A DNA stretch of 64,000 bases from Lolium rigidum. Its lineage: Eukaryota; Streptophyta; Magnoliopsida; Poales; Poaceae. Made by a program: the position numbers and the translations under genes. Under the pieces are notes generated by a model that made no database searches, was not told the origin of the DNA, and worked only from the letters and a program-made list of their open reading frames with translations. How positions within the stretch are numbered: position 1 is the stretch's first letter; every line of letters starts with the position of its first letter. This document shows, piece after piece, positions 33,251-45,848 of the stretch. The stretch lies in NCBI RefSeq assembly GCF_022539505.1, contig NC_061510.1, forward strand, positions 99,898,292-99,962,291. Direction: 5' to 3'.

Positions 33251-35673
33251 AATTACTGAGCCCATCTTAATGGCTATAAAGAAAGCACTTCTTGGGAGAT
33301 AACCCATGTTTTATTTTGCTAATGTTTTGTTGCGTCTTGGAAGTTGTTACTACTGTAGCAACCTCTACTTATCTTTATTTTATTGCATTGTTGTGCCAAG
33401 TAAAGTCTTTGATAGTAGGGTTGATACTAGATTTGGATTACTGCGCAGAAACAGATTTCTTACTGTCACGAAATTGAGCAGCCCCGTCTCTAGGTAACTC
33501 AGAAAAATCTGCCAATTTACGTGCGTGATCCTCACATATGTACGCAACTTTCATTCAATTTGAGCTTTTTCATCTGAGCAAGTTAAGTGCCCAGAAAAAT
33601 TCGTCTTTACGGACTGTTCTGTTTTGACAGATTCTGCCTTTTATTTCGCATTGCCTCTTTGCTATGTTGAATGGATTTCTTTGTTCCATTAACTTCCAGT
33701 AGCTTTGGGCAATGTCCAGAAGTGTTAAGAATGATTGTGTTACCTCTGAACATGTGAATTTTTGATTATGCACTAACCCTCTAATGAGTTTGTTTCGAGT
33801 TTGGTGTGGAGGAATTTTTCAAGGGTCAAGAGAGGAGGATGATATACTATGATCAAGAAGAGTGAAAAGTCTAAGCTTGGGGATGCCCCCGTGGTTCATC
33901 CCTGCATATTTCAAGAAGACTCAAGCATCTAAGCTTGAGGATGCCCAAGGCATCCCCTTCTTCATCGACAACTTATCAGGTCACCTCCAGTGAAACTATA
34001 TTTTTATTCCGTCACATCTTATGTGCTTTACTTGGAGCGTCTGTTTGTTCTTATGCTTCATGTGGTAATTGGTATAATGTTGGCAATTGTTGTGCTCATA
34101 TAGATCATGTTTAAGCTCTTGCATCATGTACTTTGCACCTATTAATGAAGAACTACATAGAGCTTGTTAAAATTTGGTTTGCATGATTGGTCTCTCTAAG
34201 TCTAGATATTTTCTGGTTAAGGTGTTTGAACAACAAGGAAGGCCGTGTAGAGTCTTATAATGCTTGCAATATGTTCTTATGTAAGTTTTGCTGTACCGGT
34301 CATACTTGTGTTTGCTTCAAACAACCTTGCTAGCCAAAGCCTTGTACTGAGAGGAATTACTTCTCGTGCATCCAAAACCTCGAGCCAAAAACTATGCCAT
34401 TTGTGTCCACCATACCTACCTACTATGTGGTATTTCTCTGCCATTCTAAAGTAAATTACTTGAGTGCTACCTTTAAAATTTCATTCCTCGTCTTTGCAAT
34501 ATATAGCTCATGGGAAAATAGCTTAAAAACTATTGTGGTAAATAATATGTAGCTTATATATCTTATTTCTTATAAGTTGCTTGTTGAGCGGTAACCATGT
34601 TTCTGGGGACGCCATCAACTATTACACTTTTGTTGAATATCATGTGAGTTGCTATGCATGTTCATCTTGTCTGAAGTAAGGGCGATTTATCATGATCAAA
34701 TGGTTTTAGTATGCATATTGTTAGAGAAGAACATTGGGCCGCTAACTAAAGCCATGAATCATGGTGGAAGTTTCGGTTTGGACACTAATCCTCAATCTCT
34801 TATGAGAATATTATCTGTTGTTGAATGCTTAAGCATTAAAAGAGGAGTCCATTATCTGTTTTCTATGTTGTCCCGGTATGGATGTCTAAGTTGAGAATAA
34901 TCAAAAGCGAGAAATTCAATGCGAACTTTCTCCTTAGACATCTGTACAGGCGGCATAGAGGTACCCCTTTGTGACACTTGGTTGAAACATATGTTATGCA
35001 ATGATAATCCATGTTAATCCAAGCTAATTAGGACAAGGTGCGAGCACTATTGGTATTCTATGCATGAGGCTTGCAACTTATAGGATGTCTTATACATAAC
35101 ACATATGATTTATTACTACCGTTGACAAAATTGTTTCTATGTTTTCAAAATAAAAGCTCTAGCACAAAAATAGTAATCCATGCTTCCCTCTATGAAGGGC
35201 CTTTGTTTTACTTTATGTTGAGTTAGTTTACCTACTTCTTTCTATTTTAGAAGCAAACACTTGTGTCAACTGTCTGCATTGATTCTTACATGTTTACCTA
35301 TTGCACTTGTTATATTGCTTTATGTTGACAACTATCCATGAGATATACATGTTACAAGTTGAAAGCAATTGCTGAAACTTAATCATCATTTGTGTTGCTT
35401 CAATGCCTTCTACTTTGAATCTATTGCTTTATGAGTTAACTCTTATGCAAGACTTATTGATGCTTGTCTTGAAAGTACTATTCATGAAAAGTCTTTGCTA
35501 TATGATTCAGTTGTTTAGTCATTATCTTTACTATTGCTTCGAATCACTTCATTCACTTCATATGCTTTACAATAGTATTGATCAAGATCATGTTGGTAGC
35601 ATGTCACTTAAGAAATTATCCTTGTTATCGTTTACCTACTCGAGGGCGAGTATGAACTAAGCTTGGGGATGCT
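33251..35673 (+). other. Non-coding interior of the Athila-like element
   Basis: About 2.4 kb of T-rich sequence without a recognisable protein domain. AAGCTTGGGGATGC-like words at 33870-33890 and 33930-33950 resemble the final polypurine tract at 35659-35673. Confidence 0.6.
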
Positions 35674-37225
35674 TGATACGTCTCCAACGTATCTATAATT
35701 TCTTATGTTCCATGCTAGTTTTATGATAATACCTACATGTTTTGTTCACACTTTATATCGTTTTGATGCGTTTTCCGGAACTAACCTATTAACAAGATGG
35801 CGAAGTGCCAGTTCCTGTTTTCTGCTGTTTTTGGTTTCAGAAATCCTACAAAGGAAATATTCTCGGAATTGGACGAAATCAACGCCCAATATCTTATTTT
35901 TCACGGAAGCTTCCAGAGCACCGAAGAGGGGCCAGAGGGGAGCCAGGGGGTCCCACCCCACAAGGCGGCGCGGCCAAGGGGGGGGGGGCGCCCCCCTATG
36001 GTGTGGCTGCACCAGGACTCCTCCGAGGCTGCCCTTCCGCCTATATAAAGCCTCCGTCGCGAAAACCGAAAAAAAATAAGCCACGGGACGAGAAAAGTTA
36101 CGCAGCCGCCGCCATCGCAAAGCCAAGTTCGGGGGACAGAAGTCTCTGTTCCGGCACGCCGCCGGGACGGGGAAGTGCCCCCGGAAGGCATCTCCATCGA
36201 CACCAACGCCATCTTCATCGCCATTGCTTGTCTCCTATGATGAGGAGGGAGTAGTTCTCCATCGAGGCTAAGGGCTCTACCGGTAGCTATGTGGTTAATC
36301 TCTCTCTCATGTACCTCAATACAACGATCTCATGAGCTGCCTTACATGATTGAGATCCATATGATGAGCTTTGTATCACTATTAATCTATGTGCTACTCT
36401 AGTGATGTTATTAAAGTAGTCTATTCCTCCTTCATGATGTAAAGGTGACGGTGTGTGCATCATGTAGTACTTGGCGTAGGTTATGATTGTGATCTCTTGT
36501 AGATTATGGAGTTAACTATTACTATGATAGTATTGATGTGATCTATTCCCCCTTTCATAGCTTAAAGGTGACGAGTGTGTATGCTATGTTAGTACTCGGT
36601 CTAAATTGCAACGGTCTATTATGCTCTAGAGGTTACTTAAATATGAACACCGAATGTTGTGGCGCTTGTTAACTCCGGCTTGAGGGAGCTTTTGTAGCCC
36701 TACACAATGAATGGTGTTTGTTATCCAACAAAAGAGTGTATGTAGCACAAAGGAAGAGAAGTTATTTATTTATGTGATCATTGTTGAGAGTGTCCACTAG
36801 TGAAAGTAGGATTCCTAGGCCTTGTTTCCGAATAGAAAAGTTACACCACAGAGAATTGTCTCCCACGCCAGCAAGCTATTTTCTGGCACCGTTTCCAACA
36901 AGTTGTGTTACATGTTTGCTTGCTGCCATCTTTATTTCAGATTGCTATTACCACTCATATTTATCCATATTACTTGTATTTCACTATCTCTTCGCCGAAC
37001 TAGTGCACCTATACATCTGACAAGTGTATTAGGTGTGTTGGGGACACAAGAGACTTCTTGTATCGTAATTGCAGGGTTGTTTGAGAGGGATATCTCTGAC
37101 CTCTACCTCCCTGAGTTCGATAAACCTTGGGTGATTCACTTAAGGGAAACTTGTTGCTGTTCTACAAACCTCTGCTCTTGGAGGCCCAACACTGTCTACA
37201 GGAATAGAAGCGTGCGTAGACATCA
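35674..37225 (+). repeat. 3' LTR of the non-autonomous Athila-like element
   Basis: 1552 bp, ending GTAGACATCA before the CCCCT duplication. Confidence 0.92.
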
Positions 37226-37230
37226 CCCCT

Positions 37231-37927
37231 CCCATGGCAGCCGGTCGTCTCTTGCCCCCTCAACACTAACTCCCGCGCGAGGCGCTCTTGGAGGCCGTGG
37301 CAGGCGTCGTGGCACCGCTGGCTTGGGTGGGCGGGCGGCGGGCATGGGAAAGAGACGTGGGCGAGCGGCGGGCATGCGCGGACAGTGATAGGACGACATG
37401 CGGGGGCATGCTGGTGGTTCGTCATGCGTGGGCGGAAGAAGAAGAAAAGGCCACTGGCTGATTTTAGCTTGCTATTATAGAAATGCTAGCAAATCAAAGT
37501 TTGGCTACGATCCTTCCCCTCCCCACCTCTCGTACCCACAACTTAGCAAATCAATATAGCAATGATATTGGAGATGAAATTCAGACGTAGAATTCATGTG
37601 GTGTGTCATGTGGAACACTTCCCTTTTTAAATTTCCAGTGGTTTCCTGTGAAATTCAGATAATAATATCATGCTCTCTCCACCGTAGAATCTTCCCCTTT
37701 CTCGTCCAAGTGGCTGTCACTGTCATTCTGTATACCACATAAGTACAAAATCCGTTAATAATAATATAATAAATGCTAAACAGCAATGTGGATTAGCAGC
37801 GCATCTTGGTATTACAATTATTGTTTCATCTCGAAGCTTAGATCGGTCAGAGGACATCTAGGAACTTAACAAATCACACGACTTATTGGTAGGAATTTTG
37901 AGTAAAAGCGTGAATTCTGAGAGGTGA
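37231..37927. other. Spacer with possible Harbinger right end
   Basis: GC-rich to about 37440, then AT-rich. Around 37530-37582 the sequence ends TAGCAATGATATTGGAGATG, which resembles the right terminus of a GAGCATCTCCAATGG-type Harbinger element whose left end is at about 21919. No gene is seen. Confidence 0.4.
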
Positions 37928-38897
37928 TTGGGATTGTGCATAGGAAGTAAACACGAATTATTAGATGAATTGGAATGTCAAAAATGTTGTTTTTGTGATT
38001 TCACGAAAACCGCTAATCATTTGTTTATTGATTGTCCTTTTGCGAAGATAATATGGCGTATGATGTACCTTACTTATAACTACATCTGGGCATGGGCAGC
38101 CCGTCCCGGACGACCCGGCCTGAAAATCCCGGGCCGGGCCAGGTCGGGCTTGCACTTCGGGCCGGACTCGGGCCTGAAAACTAAGCCCGAACGTCGGGCC
38201 GGGCCGGGCTTGGCCTGCATTTTCGTGCATTTAAGCCTAGTCGGGCCGGGCTTCTCGGGCCGGGCCAGGCTTTTTGATCGTTCGGGCCGGGTTCGGGCTT
38301 AAATTACAGGCCCGGCGGTCGGGCCGGGCCGGGTTCGGGCCTGACTTTTTACCCGCGGGCTTTTTTAAGCCCGGCCCGGCCCGAACTTTGCCCAGGTGTA
38401 CTTATAACATTCCTCCACCAGCTAATATTACTAATATGTTTGCTAGATGGCTGAATGGTGTGAGGAAAGAGGACAAACAGAAAATTAGAATTGGTGTTTC
38501 GGCTTGTTGGGCTATTTGGAGAACTAGAAATGATATTATCTTTAAAAATCAAAGTGAAACTAATTTTTTGCAGGTTATCCGGCGAGCTGCTCATTCAATT
38601 TAGCAATGGGTTTTACTTCTTCCAGTGGAGCAGCGGGGGGATATGGTTATTGGATGCAATCGGATGCTAGTGGTTGCTTAGAACTTCTTTTTCCAAGCTA
38701 CTGGGTGGCGGCATCTTAATAGAATAGCAAATGCATAGCTTTTCTGTTTGCCATATTTTCAATTGGTTGATTCATGTATCGTGATTGTAATAAGTGATGA
38801 TGGATTTATCGTGACTTGATACTTTGTTTTTAATAAAGCAAACCGTGTGCATCTATTGATGCAGAGGCAGTGGCTATGCTCCTTTATCGAAAAAAAC
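37928..38897 (+). mobile_element. LINE 3' fragment (zinc-binding RT C-terminal region)
   Basis: The frame at 37928 holds the zinc-binding C-terminal domain of plant LINE reverse transcriptases (CCFCDFTKTANHLFIDCPFA, then WRMMYLTYN). After the hAT-like insertion it continues with NIPPPANITNMFARWLNG and CWAIWRTRNDIIF to 38601. The 3' tail (AATAAAGCAAACCGTGTGCA, about 38833-38852, then GATGCAGAGGC and a poly(A) at about 38891) is a typical grass LINE 3' end. The 5' part is missing, as usual for LINE truncation. Confidence 0.82.
38081..38399. mobile_element. hAT-like MITE rich in GGGCCGGGC motifs
   Basis: 319 bp with ends TACATCTGGGCA and, on the opposite strand, ACACCTGGGCA, flanked by a direct repeat ACTTATAAC (38072-38080 and 38400-38408). 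The interior consists largely of GGGCC/GGCCC words in both orientations, giving strong self-complementarity. Excising it with one repeat copy restores the LINE reading frame through TYNIPPPAN. An 8-9 bp target duplication fits the hAT superfamily. Confidence 0.85.
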
Positions 38898-38930
38898 TTA
38901 TTATGAAAATAAAGAAGCAGCAATTGCTTA

Positions 38931-39030
38931 TACTCCCACCATCCTAAAAAGATGTTCCAAATTCATTTAAACTCGGATGTATATATACACTAAATCGCGT
39001 CTAGAAGCATCTAAATTTCGATAAACCTAT
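38931..39030. mobile_element. Stowaway-like MITE remnant
   Basis: It starts TACTCCCACCATCCTAAAAA and continues with the word GTATATATACACTAAATCG common in Thalos-type Stowaway MITEs. The right end is missing or degraded. Confidence 0.5.
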
Positions 39031-39257
39031 AAAAAAATTTTGGGATGAAGAGGATAAAATGTTTTTAACATAGTCATATGAAAATCCTCAAGATTCAATC
39101 CTCTAAAATACATATGAAAATGGTAAAATCCATATGAGCGCTTTGAGGTGCCTCTATATATTGCACCGATTTGTGATAAGTAGAGAGAGAATGTGTGGGC
39201 CTCCGCTTTATAGGCATACATTATGGCTGCTCTTACTCGAACTACTTTGGACGTTTA

Positions 39258-39681
39258 GGGCCTCTGTGATTTGCATGATCTCCAAAACATAGGAATAGAA
39301 AAAAATATGAAGGAACAAGATTGCATGTGCAAAACAATAGGATTGAGAAACACATGAATTTGAAAATGTGTGTTTAATTCGTAGAGATAGGAAAAAATAC
39401 AGAAAACCTAAAATGTGTAACTAGATCAAAGTTAAAACAAGATTAGATCATTATGCAACTTATAGCCTTTGCCTTGTTCTTTGTGCATAGAAATGTAAAA
39501 AAGAGGCTTCAGCGGATTGTGGAATCCTTTGTTTTTTCTTTGAAAGCTACATAAAAGGAAACTTTCCTCCATTTTCCCCATGCTTCATTCCCTTGAATCA
39601 AATGGATGAATAGCAACACCATATGAAAAAACTCATATTCCTATGCTTTTCCGTCACTATTTCTTTGAATCAAAGAGGCCC
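39258..39681. mobile_element. Harbinger/Tourist-type MITE, GGGCCTCTTTGATTC family
   Basis: The left end GGGCCTCTGTGATTTG and the right end, read on the opposite strand as GGGCCTCTTTGATTC, form the inverted repeats. The flanks are TTTA on the left and TAAA on the right, so a direct TWA duplication is not clean. About 424 bp, AT-rich, no coding. Confidence 0.7.
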
Positions 39682-40519
39682 TAAAGGTTACTTTAGTGTT
39701 AATCCGCTTTTATTTGGTGTCACTATGTTCACTCGGGGCCAACAATTTCTTTTTCCGTGAATTCCGTCAAAGATGGTGCTTCCTCAGTTGCATATTAGAC
39801 GTCGAATTTTTAAAATTTGCAACAACTAATATGGAACAGAGAGAGTAAATGTTTTAAGTGAGTCGTTCTAGACTAGCATAGCCTATTTATTACAGTAGGA
39901 CAACAATAACTATTGTTGGTTCGCTAGACTTTGATACATTAATAAACTAACGTATTTTGTTAGATAGAAACAATTATGCAAACATAATTTAATAAGTTAA
40001 AAGTTGAGGAGCAAACAAAGTTATCGCGATCCACGACACATATCGGGGAAAACACATCCAATTCGATATGAACATATGAAATCTATAAACTCAATAGAAG
40101 AAATTTCATGGACCATCGAGGGCAATCTAATCGATATATTAGATGATTAGATCTATGTTTTCATTTGCTGATAGGTTGTGGTAAAGTTATTGTAGTATGC
40201 TACTCTCTGTTCTATATTAGTTGTCGTTGATAGAGATTAGGCAAATGATCAAAACCATGGAAACTAGTCAAGCAAACTGTATTATACAGTAGTCCACCAC
40301 CACAGTAATGAACAGAGGAACACATATAGTGAGCATCTAGTAGACATATAAAATCAGTACGACCAAGCGGACAAAATCCGTAGATTATGCAGGGCAATCT
40401 GGTAGTTAACCGAGTGATTAGCTGTTCGACCCACCCGTGCCCCGTCGCTTACGCCGCACGCGGACAAAACCGCCCTCACTAGCTCACTCTACTCTGTAGT
40501 CTGTACTAGCTCGCTCTGC
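39682..40519. other. Upstream flank of the FEI-like gene with MITE ends
   Basis: AT-rich. It holds a Stowaway-type right end (GGAACAGAGAGAGTA near 39845) and an unpaired left end (TACTCTCTGTTCTATATTAG near 40201). No gene is seen. The last part is presumed promoter, though no confident TATA box was located. Confidence 0.5.
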
Positions 40520-41820
40520 TTGCGCTCACTCACTCACTCCACTGTACACCACCACCGCCGAGCTGCCCAATCTCTTCGGACCCATTTACCCTCACTCTGC
40601 TCCGCTCACCACCACAGTGACCACACCACTGCCGCTTCTTCGCAGCTCACATCCTCCCACCTCCCCCTCCCCCACCGCCAATCGCCGGCCCCATTCGCCA
40701 TCTCGTCGGCCCCCCGACCTCGCCGCAGATCGCCGCCGCGCCTCCTGCGGGCGAGAGCGCAGGTACGCCGTCTCGCGCCGGATCTGCGCCGTTTCCGCTG
40801 ATTCAAGCATAGAGTTCCGCGCTGGGTGGCCGGCCGGATGCGGCTGCGGCGGGGGGCGCCAAACTGGTTTCCGCATTTCGCGTCGATACCGCCGCGGCGG
40901 GTAGCTGTGTCCTGCTTTTTGTTGAGCTGCGGCGGTTGTTGGAGCGGCTTTAACACTGGATGCATGCTCTCGTTTGGTAGCAGGAATTAGTAACTGCTTT
41001 CTTGTTTCTTCAGCTAGAGCTGCTAGTTTTGCTCCCCTTCTGCATGGATGTAGGTAGCTGAAGGCGGTAGTGGATTACTGGGGGCTGGGGCTCTGGCTGC
41101 CCCCGGATTTAAGAAATGGGAGCGCCGGATGCTTTTGCTCCGTAGATTTGCTTCGTTTGGTTTGGGGAAATTAATTGTTCGAAGCTTGTTCAGTTGGCGT
41201 GAAACAGTTGTGTGGACAAAGTTGAGCTTTGCAGACTGGTTTTCCTTTTATTCTGTTTCGATGATGTAGCAACCAATTTATTTATGTTTCTTTAATGAAG
41301 CAGGGGCGAGTCCCTTTTCAGTAAAAAAGGTTATTTGGACAAAAAACATAGAAATGTTGCATCAAAAATTGATTTAGCTCCACCCTCAATTTTGTTTAGC
41401 TCCAAATTATTGCCGTCAATTTCGTGCAAGCTCCAAACATCATTATGTCCAAAAGTGCTGCATTCAGTCCGCTATTTGTTTCGATAGAGCGATGTGATGA
41501 TCGTTAGAGCGTTAAGGCATTTCTGAGGGCTGTCTTAGTTTGTGGTGATTTTGTCGAAGCTGTACCGTAGGTTTTCCCACTGCATTTCCCCCCTTTTTAT
41601 TACTTAAAACAGAACAAAGGGAAGTCTGTAAAAGCCGGGCTAGAGATTAGCTCCTAAACATAAAGCAAACTAGTCTGGGGATGATTGCTGACATGTTTTC
41701 CTTTTCACCATTGCAGGGTTGTGTTCATCTCTACTTAGGAAGATGCACACCATATTCCTTTATCGATGACCTCTGGAATATGCTCTAGTTATCTTTATAT
41801 GCTTCACCAGGTGGTCATTA
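40520..41820 (+). promoter_or_regulatory. 5' leader of the FEI-like gene with a leader intron
   Basis: C-rich leader sequence ends at a splice donor AG|GTACG (40763). A matching acceptor TTGCAG ends at 41716, giving a 0.95-kb intron in the 5' UTR. Between 41717 and the ATG at 41821 lie at least one short upstream ATG frame (ATGCACACC near 41743). Long leader introns are common in plant receptor kinase genes. The transcription start is unknown. Confidence 0.55.
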
Positions 41821-44800
41821 ATGGGCTCTTTTTTGAGAAAACAGCCCGGTTTCCTCTTTGTTTTGATAATTCTGCACTGTGTGGCTCATGAAGCAAGAGC
41901 GCTAAGTACAGATGGTATGTGGTGGTTGTGGCTGGTATTGATGTGAACCATTTGAGTTTAGTGTTCGTATCCAATGTTAACGTTCCAAGAATTGTTTCTT
42001 ACAGGTGAAGCACTTCTTGCCTTCAAGAAGGCAGTTACGAATTCAGATGGGATCTTTTTGAACTGGCGTGAACAAGATGCGGATCCATGCAACTGGAAGG
42101 GTGTTAGATGTGATATTCCCACTAAAAGAGTGATAAACCTGTAAGAGTCGAAGCTGTATATTAACTGGGTTTATTGTGATCTGCTCTTCTTAACCTAGCC
42201 CCTCACCATTTTTCTTTCGTTATTTGGTGTTCATTTTGGGATAGCATTTTATAATTTGAGAGAATCATATTCAGTATTTTGAATTGCGTTCCCATAAATA
42301 TCTTGCTACTAACTGCATTCCCTTTAGGAGTCTCGCATATCGCAAGTTGGTTGGGCCCATACCACCTGAAATTGGGAGGCTAAATCTGTTACAGACTTTG
42401 TAAGTGTGTTCGAATTCTTTTTTTCATTCTTAACCAATCTACTGTTAATATCCACCTTATACATGAAAGCACTTGGTCTTTGATATAAATGTGGTTTTAT
42501 GTCATTAGATCACTAGAGGGGAACAGTTTGTATGGTTCACTCCCTCCTGAATTAGGAAATTGTACCCAGTTGCAAGGACTGTAAGTTTTATACTGACTCT
42601 GATTACTAGTAATGCTTTCTTTCCATCATATGAAATATTAGATGCTAACTGATAGTGATCTTGAGGATACATTGCAGTTTTGGTTGGAATCTCCTTTATG
42701 TGTGCCAGAAAACTTCTAGTGTAGTGATGGCTTCTACTTCTTCTGTTGTCACTTGCAGGTATCTACAAGGAAATTATATAAGTGGATATATCCCTTCAGA
42801 GTTTGGTGATCTTGTAGAACTTGAGACACTGTGAGTCCACTGGTGGAGTTTTAGCTGATTTGCTTCCTGTTTTTTTATTTCAATAAATCTGATTGTCAAC
42901 TCTGCATGAGATTGATATCCCATGTTATATTAATGAGATATCTTATAGAGTATTGAGTGATATAATAAAGCTTGAACATGAGTTATCTGTATTGGAATGT
43001 AGATCAATTCCTCTGTTTATGTTTTTAAAATTAATTGCCATTACTAAATTATGTTTCTTTATCCTACAGGGACTTGTCCAGTAATACATTGAGGGGATCA
43101 ATCCCACAGTCTCTTGATAAGCTGACCAAACTTTCATCATTGTAAGTGTTTTGTTTATCTGCATAAACATGTCAAACTGCTGCCATTTACAATGAGCCTT
43201 ATTTTTGTATTATTTTCACAACCTATGCAGCAACGTATCCATGAACTTCCTGACAGGAGCAATACCATCAGATGGTTCACTTGCCAATTTTAATGAAACT
43301 TCGTGAGTTGTCTTTCTCTGTGTTTGTTGCATCTATCTAGTTTAATCTGTATATTTTTACCTCTCCAACGAGGGGCCATTATGCTTTCCCATTTATACCA
43401 TTGAATCTGAATTTTCACATGATAATGCAGCTTCATTGGAAACCGTAATTTATGCGGGAAGCAGATTAATTCAGTGTGCAAAGATGCAGTTCAATCACCA
43501 TCAGATGGCGCTCAACTACCTTCTCCAGGTATCAGATAATTAAACATACTACTCTGGCATCTTTTGTTCCATGCTTGTAACATTTTCTATCTTAGAAATG
43601 CTGAATGCGCATATATTCAACAAGTCTCTTTATATTCCTCCGAGAAACACACTTATGGCAGTTTTGGATTCTGTAAATTGATCTTTTGTTTCAGTTCACC
43701 ACTATGGGTATATTACCTGAGATTTATTTTGCTGTTTTATTATGTTAGGTGATGGGAGCAAAAGTTCCTCTACCAGACTTGTTATAAGTGCAATAGCAAC
43801 AGTAGGAGCTCTGCTATTGGTGGCTTTGATGTGTTTCTGGGGATGTTTTCTGTACAAGAATTTCGGAAAGAAAGATATTCATGGTTTTGGGGTGGAGCTA
43901 TGTGGAGGTAACTATGCCCTGCAACTACTTCACATGTTTTAAAGAGATTTTATTGTAACCTTGCTTGTCATTTCAGGCTCTTCCGTTGTGATGTTCCACG
44001 GGGACCTCCCTTATGCCACCAAAGATATCCTCAAGAAACTAGAGAACATGGATGAGGCAAGTGTCATTGGATCAGGCGGCTTCGGAACTGTTTATAAACT
44101 TGCAATGGATGACGGTAACGTCTTTGCATTGAAAAGGATAGTGAAAACAACTGAAGGGCGTGACCGGTACTTCGATAGAGAACTCGAGATATTGGGAAGC
44201 GTGAAGCATCGTAATTTGGTCAACCTCCGTGGCTATTGCAATTCGCCTTCATCAAAACTGCTGATATATGACTACCTTCCAGGTGGAAGCCTGGATGGAG
44301 TGCTACATGTACCTGGTGAGTGCCAAGTTTTTTTGTCAGCATACATCTTGATTATGCTTTATTGAACTATTCCTATTATTTCATAGCTCAGTTGAATGCG
44401 CATGGTAATATAAACTGATATTTGTTTTGCTTTCTCAATGTCAAACTAAGAATGTGTGTTTGAAGTCGACACTAAAATTAATATAGTCTTAAGGGCTAGA
44501 TAGTTGATGCCTGAAACTCAAGATGACATCAAAACTCAGATATCCTTAATTCAAGATACAGTTGGTATTGCTGGAGATCCAGTGTTGAGCAGTAACAGTT
44601 GCTATTGCCAGAGATCCAGTGTTGAAACGAACAGGATCCTCGGAGTAGACCTTTTAATCTAGGGGAAGATCCTGCCAAGGAAAACGTTCAGACAACTTTG
44701 CCCTTGTAGTAGATTCGTGTTTTAGCCAACATCAAGTTCACACCATATCTTTCTAAGCTCAACATACTGAATATTCTGTAGTTCGGTTCTGTATGCAGTT

Positions 44801-45848
44801 ACTTAACATTGGTTCCATTTATGTACTGTTTATATGCTATTTTCTGTTCTAAATTTGAACCGATTGAACGGCAACCATTTTTGCTCAGGTCTTCCATGGG
44901 CACTGATTTATTACCGAGCAGAAATGACCTTTTTATGCCCAAGCCTAATGTCTCATCTGTTTATCGGTGTTGACAGAAAAAAAAGCTGACCCAGCTGACC
45001 TAACTGAACCAGCTGAACCAACTGAGCCAGTTGAACCGTTGGATTGGGATACGCGCATTAACATAATACTTGGAGCTGCAAAAGGCCTGGCTTACTTGCA
45101 TCACGACTGTTCACCTCGAATAATACATCGTGATATTAAGTCAAGCAATATCTTACTGGACGCCAATTTTGAAGCCCGTGTATCAGACTTCGGACTTGCA
45201 AAACTACTCGAGGATGAAGAATCTCATATTACTACAATAGTTGCAGGAACATTTGGATATCTTGCGCCAGGTATGTGGAAGTTGTTCAATTTCACCAGTG
45301 AGGAAAAAAATGCAGAATTGTGTCTGCTGCCTAGTTCTGAAAATTAGTTATTAATATATCGTTTCGTATTGGTCTGAGCTAATATTTGCAAAACCGAACA
45401 TCCAGAGTATATGCAGAGTGGCAGGGCTACTGAAACGACGGACGTCTACAGTTTTGGAGTTTTGGTGCTTGAGATACTAAATGGAAAGAGGCCTACTGAT
45501 GCATCCTTCATTGAGAAGGGGCTGAACATTGTTGGATGGGTACGTCATTTTAGGTCCTTCCATTTCATGCGAGCTACCTTCTTTTTCTGTGGATTTACCA
45601 CATAGCTTAAGGATAAAGCTTTACTGTATTTGCAGCTAAATTTCCTGGTCGGCGAGAACCGTGAGCGGGAAATCGTTGATCCAAATTGTGAAGGCGTGCA
45701 GATTGAGACCCTGGATGCCCTGCTCTCTCTTGCCAAACAATGCGTGAGCTCTTTGCCAGAGGAGCGGCCGACAATGCATAGGGTGGTACAGATGCTAGAG
45801 TCGGATGTAATTACGCCATGCCCTAGCGATTTCTATGATTCAGAATAG
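41821..45848 (+). CDS. FEI1/FEI2-like leucine-rich-repeat receptor kinase
   Basis: Thirteen exons sum to 1827 bp (608 residues), all in phase: 41821-41914, 42005-42140, 42328-42399, 42509-42580, 42759-42830, 43070-43141, 43231-43302, 43431-43528, 43749-43907, 43977-44315, 44977-45270, 45406-45539, 45636-45848. Residues 1-27 are a signal peptide. The LRR cap [11 protein letters not shown] follows, then LRRs from five 72-bp exons of 24 codons each. The membrane span ([20 protein letters not shown]) lies near 240-262. The kinase has GSGGFG (314-319), Lys335, HRD (446-448), DFG (466-468), and the tail [15 protein letters not shown] [12 protein letters not shown]. Catalytic residues are intact, so an active kinase is likely. 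FEI proteins act in cell-wall and ethylene-precursor signalling. Odd: exon 11 begins with an extra acidic, proline-rich stretch ([20 protein letters not shown]) between kinase subdomains V and VI. Confidence 0.93.

Larger units (their letters stand above)
30787..37225 (+). mobile_element. Non-autonomous Athila-like LTR retrotransposon
   Basis: LTRs of 1544 and 1552 bp (30787-32330 and 35674-37225) begin TGATACGTCTCCAACGTATC and end GTAGACATCA. The target duplication CCCCT (30782-30786 and 37226-37230) is exact. The 3.3-kb interior has no gag, protease, reverse transcriptase or integrase. It has a GGCGCCGTTGTCGGGAG primer-binding-like site after the 5' LTR, a small broken ORF (32497-33250), and an AAGCTTGGGGATGCT polypurine tract before the 3' LTR. 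A related but diverged LTR occurs at 52994, attached to Athila-type gag sequence, which supports the lineage. Confidence 0.92.

Noticed and set aside
30818..36254. Repeated 100-150 codon frames in the 30.8-31.4 kb and 35.7-36.3 kb regions
   Set aside because: They lie within LTRs and occur twice because the LTRs are duplicated. The frames have no domain.
38081..38399. GGGCCGGGC-rich region as a CpG-island promoter
   Set aside because: Sharp borders, inverted ends and a 9-bp duplication show that it is a MITE.
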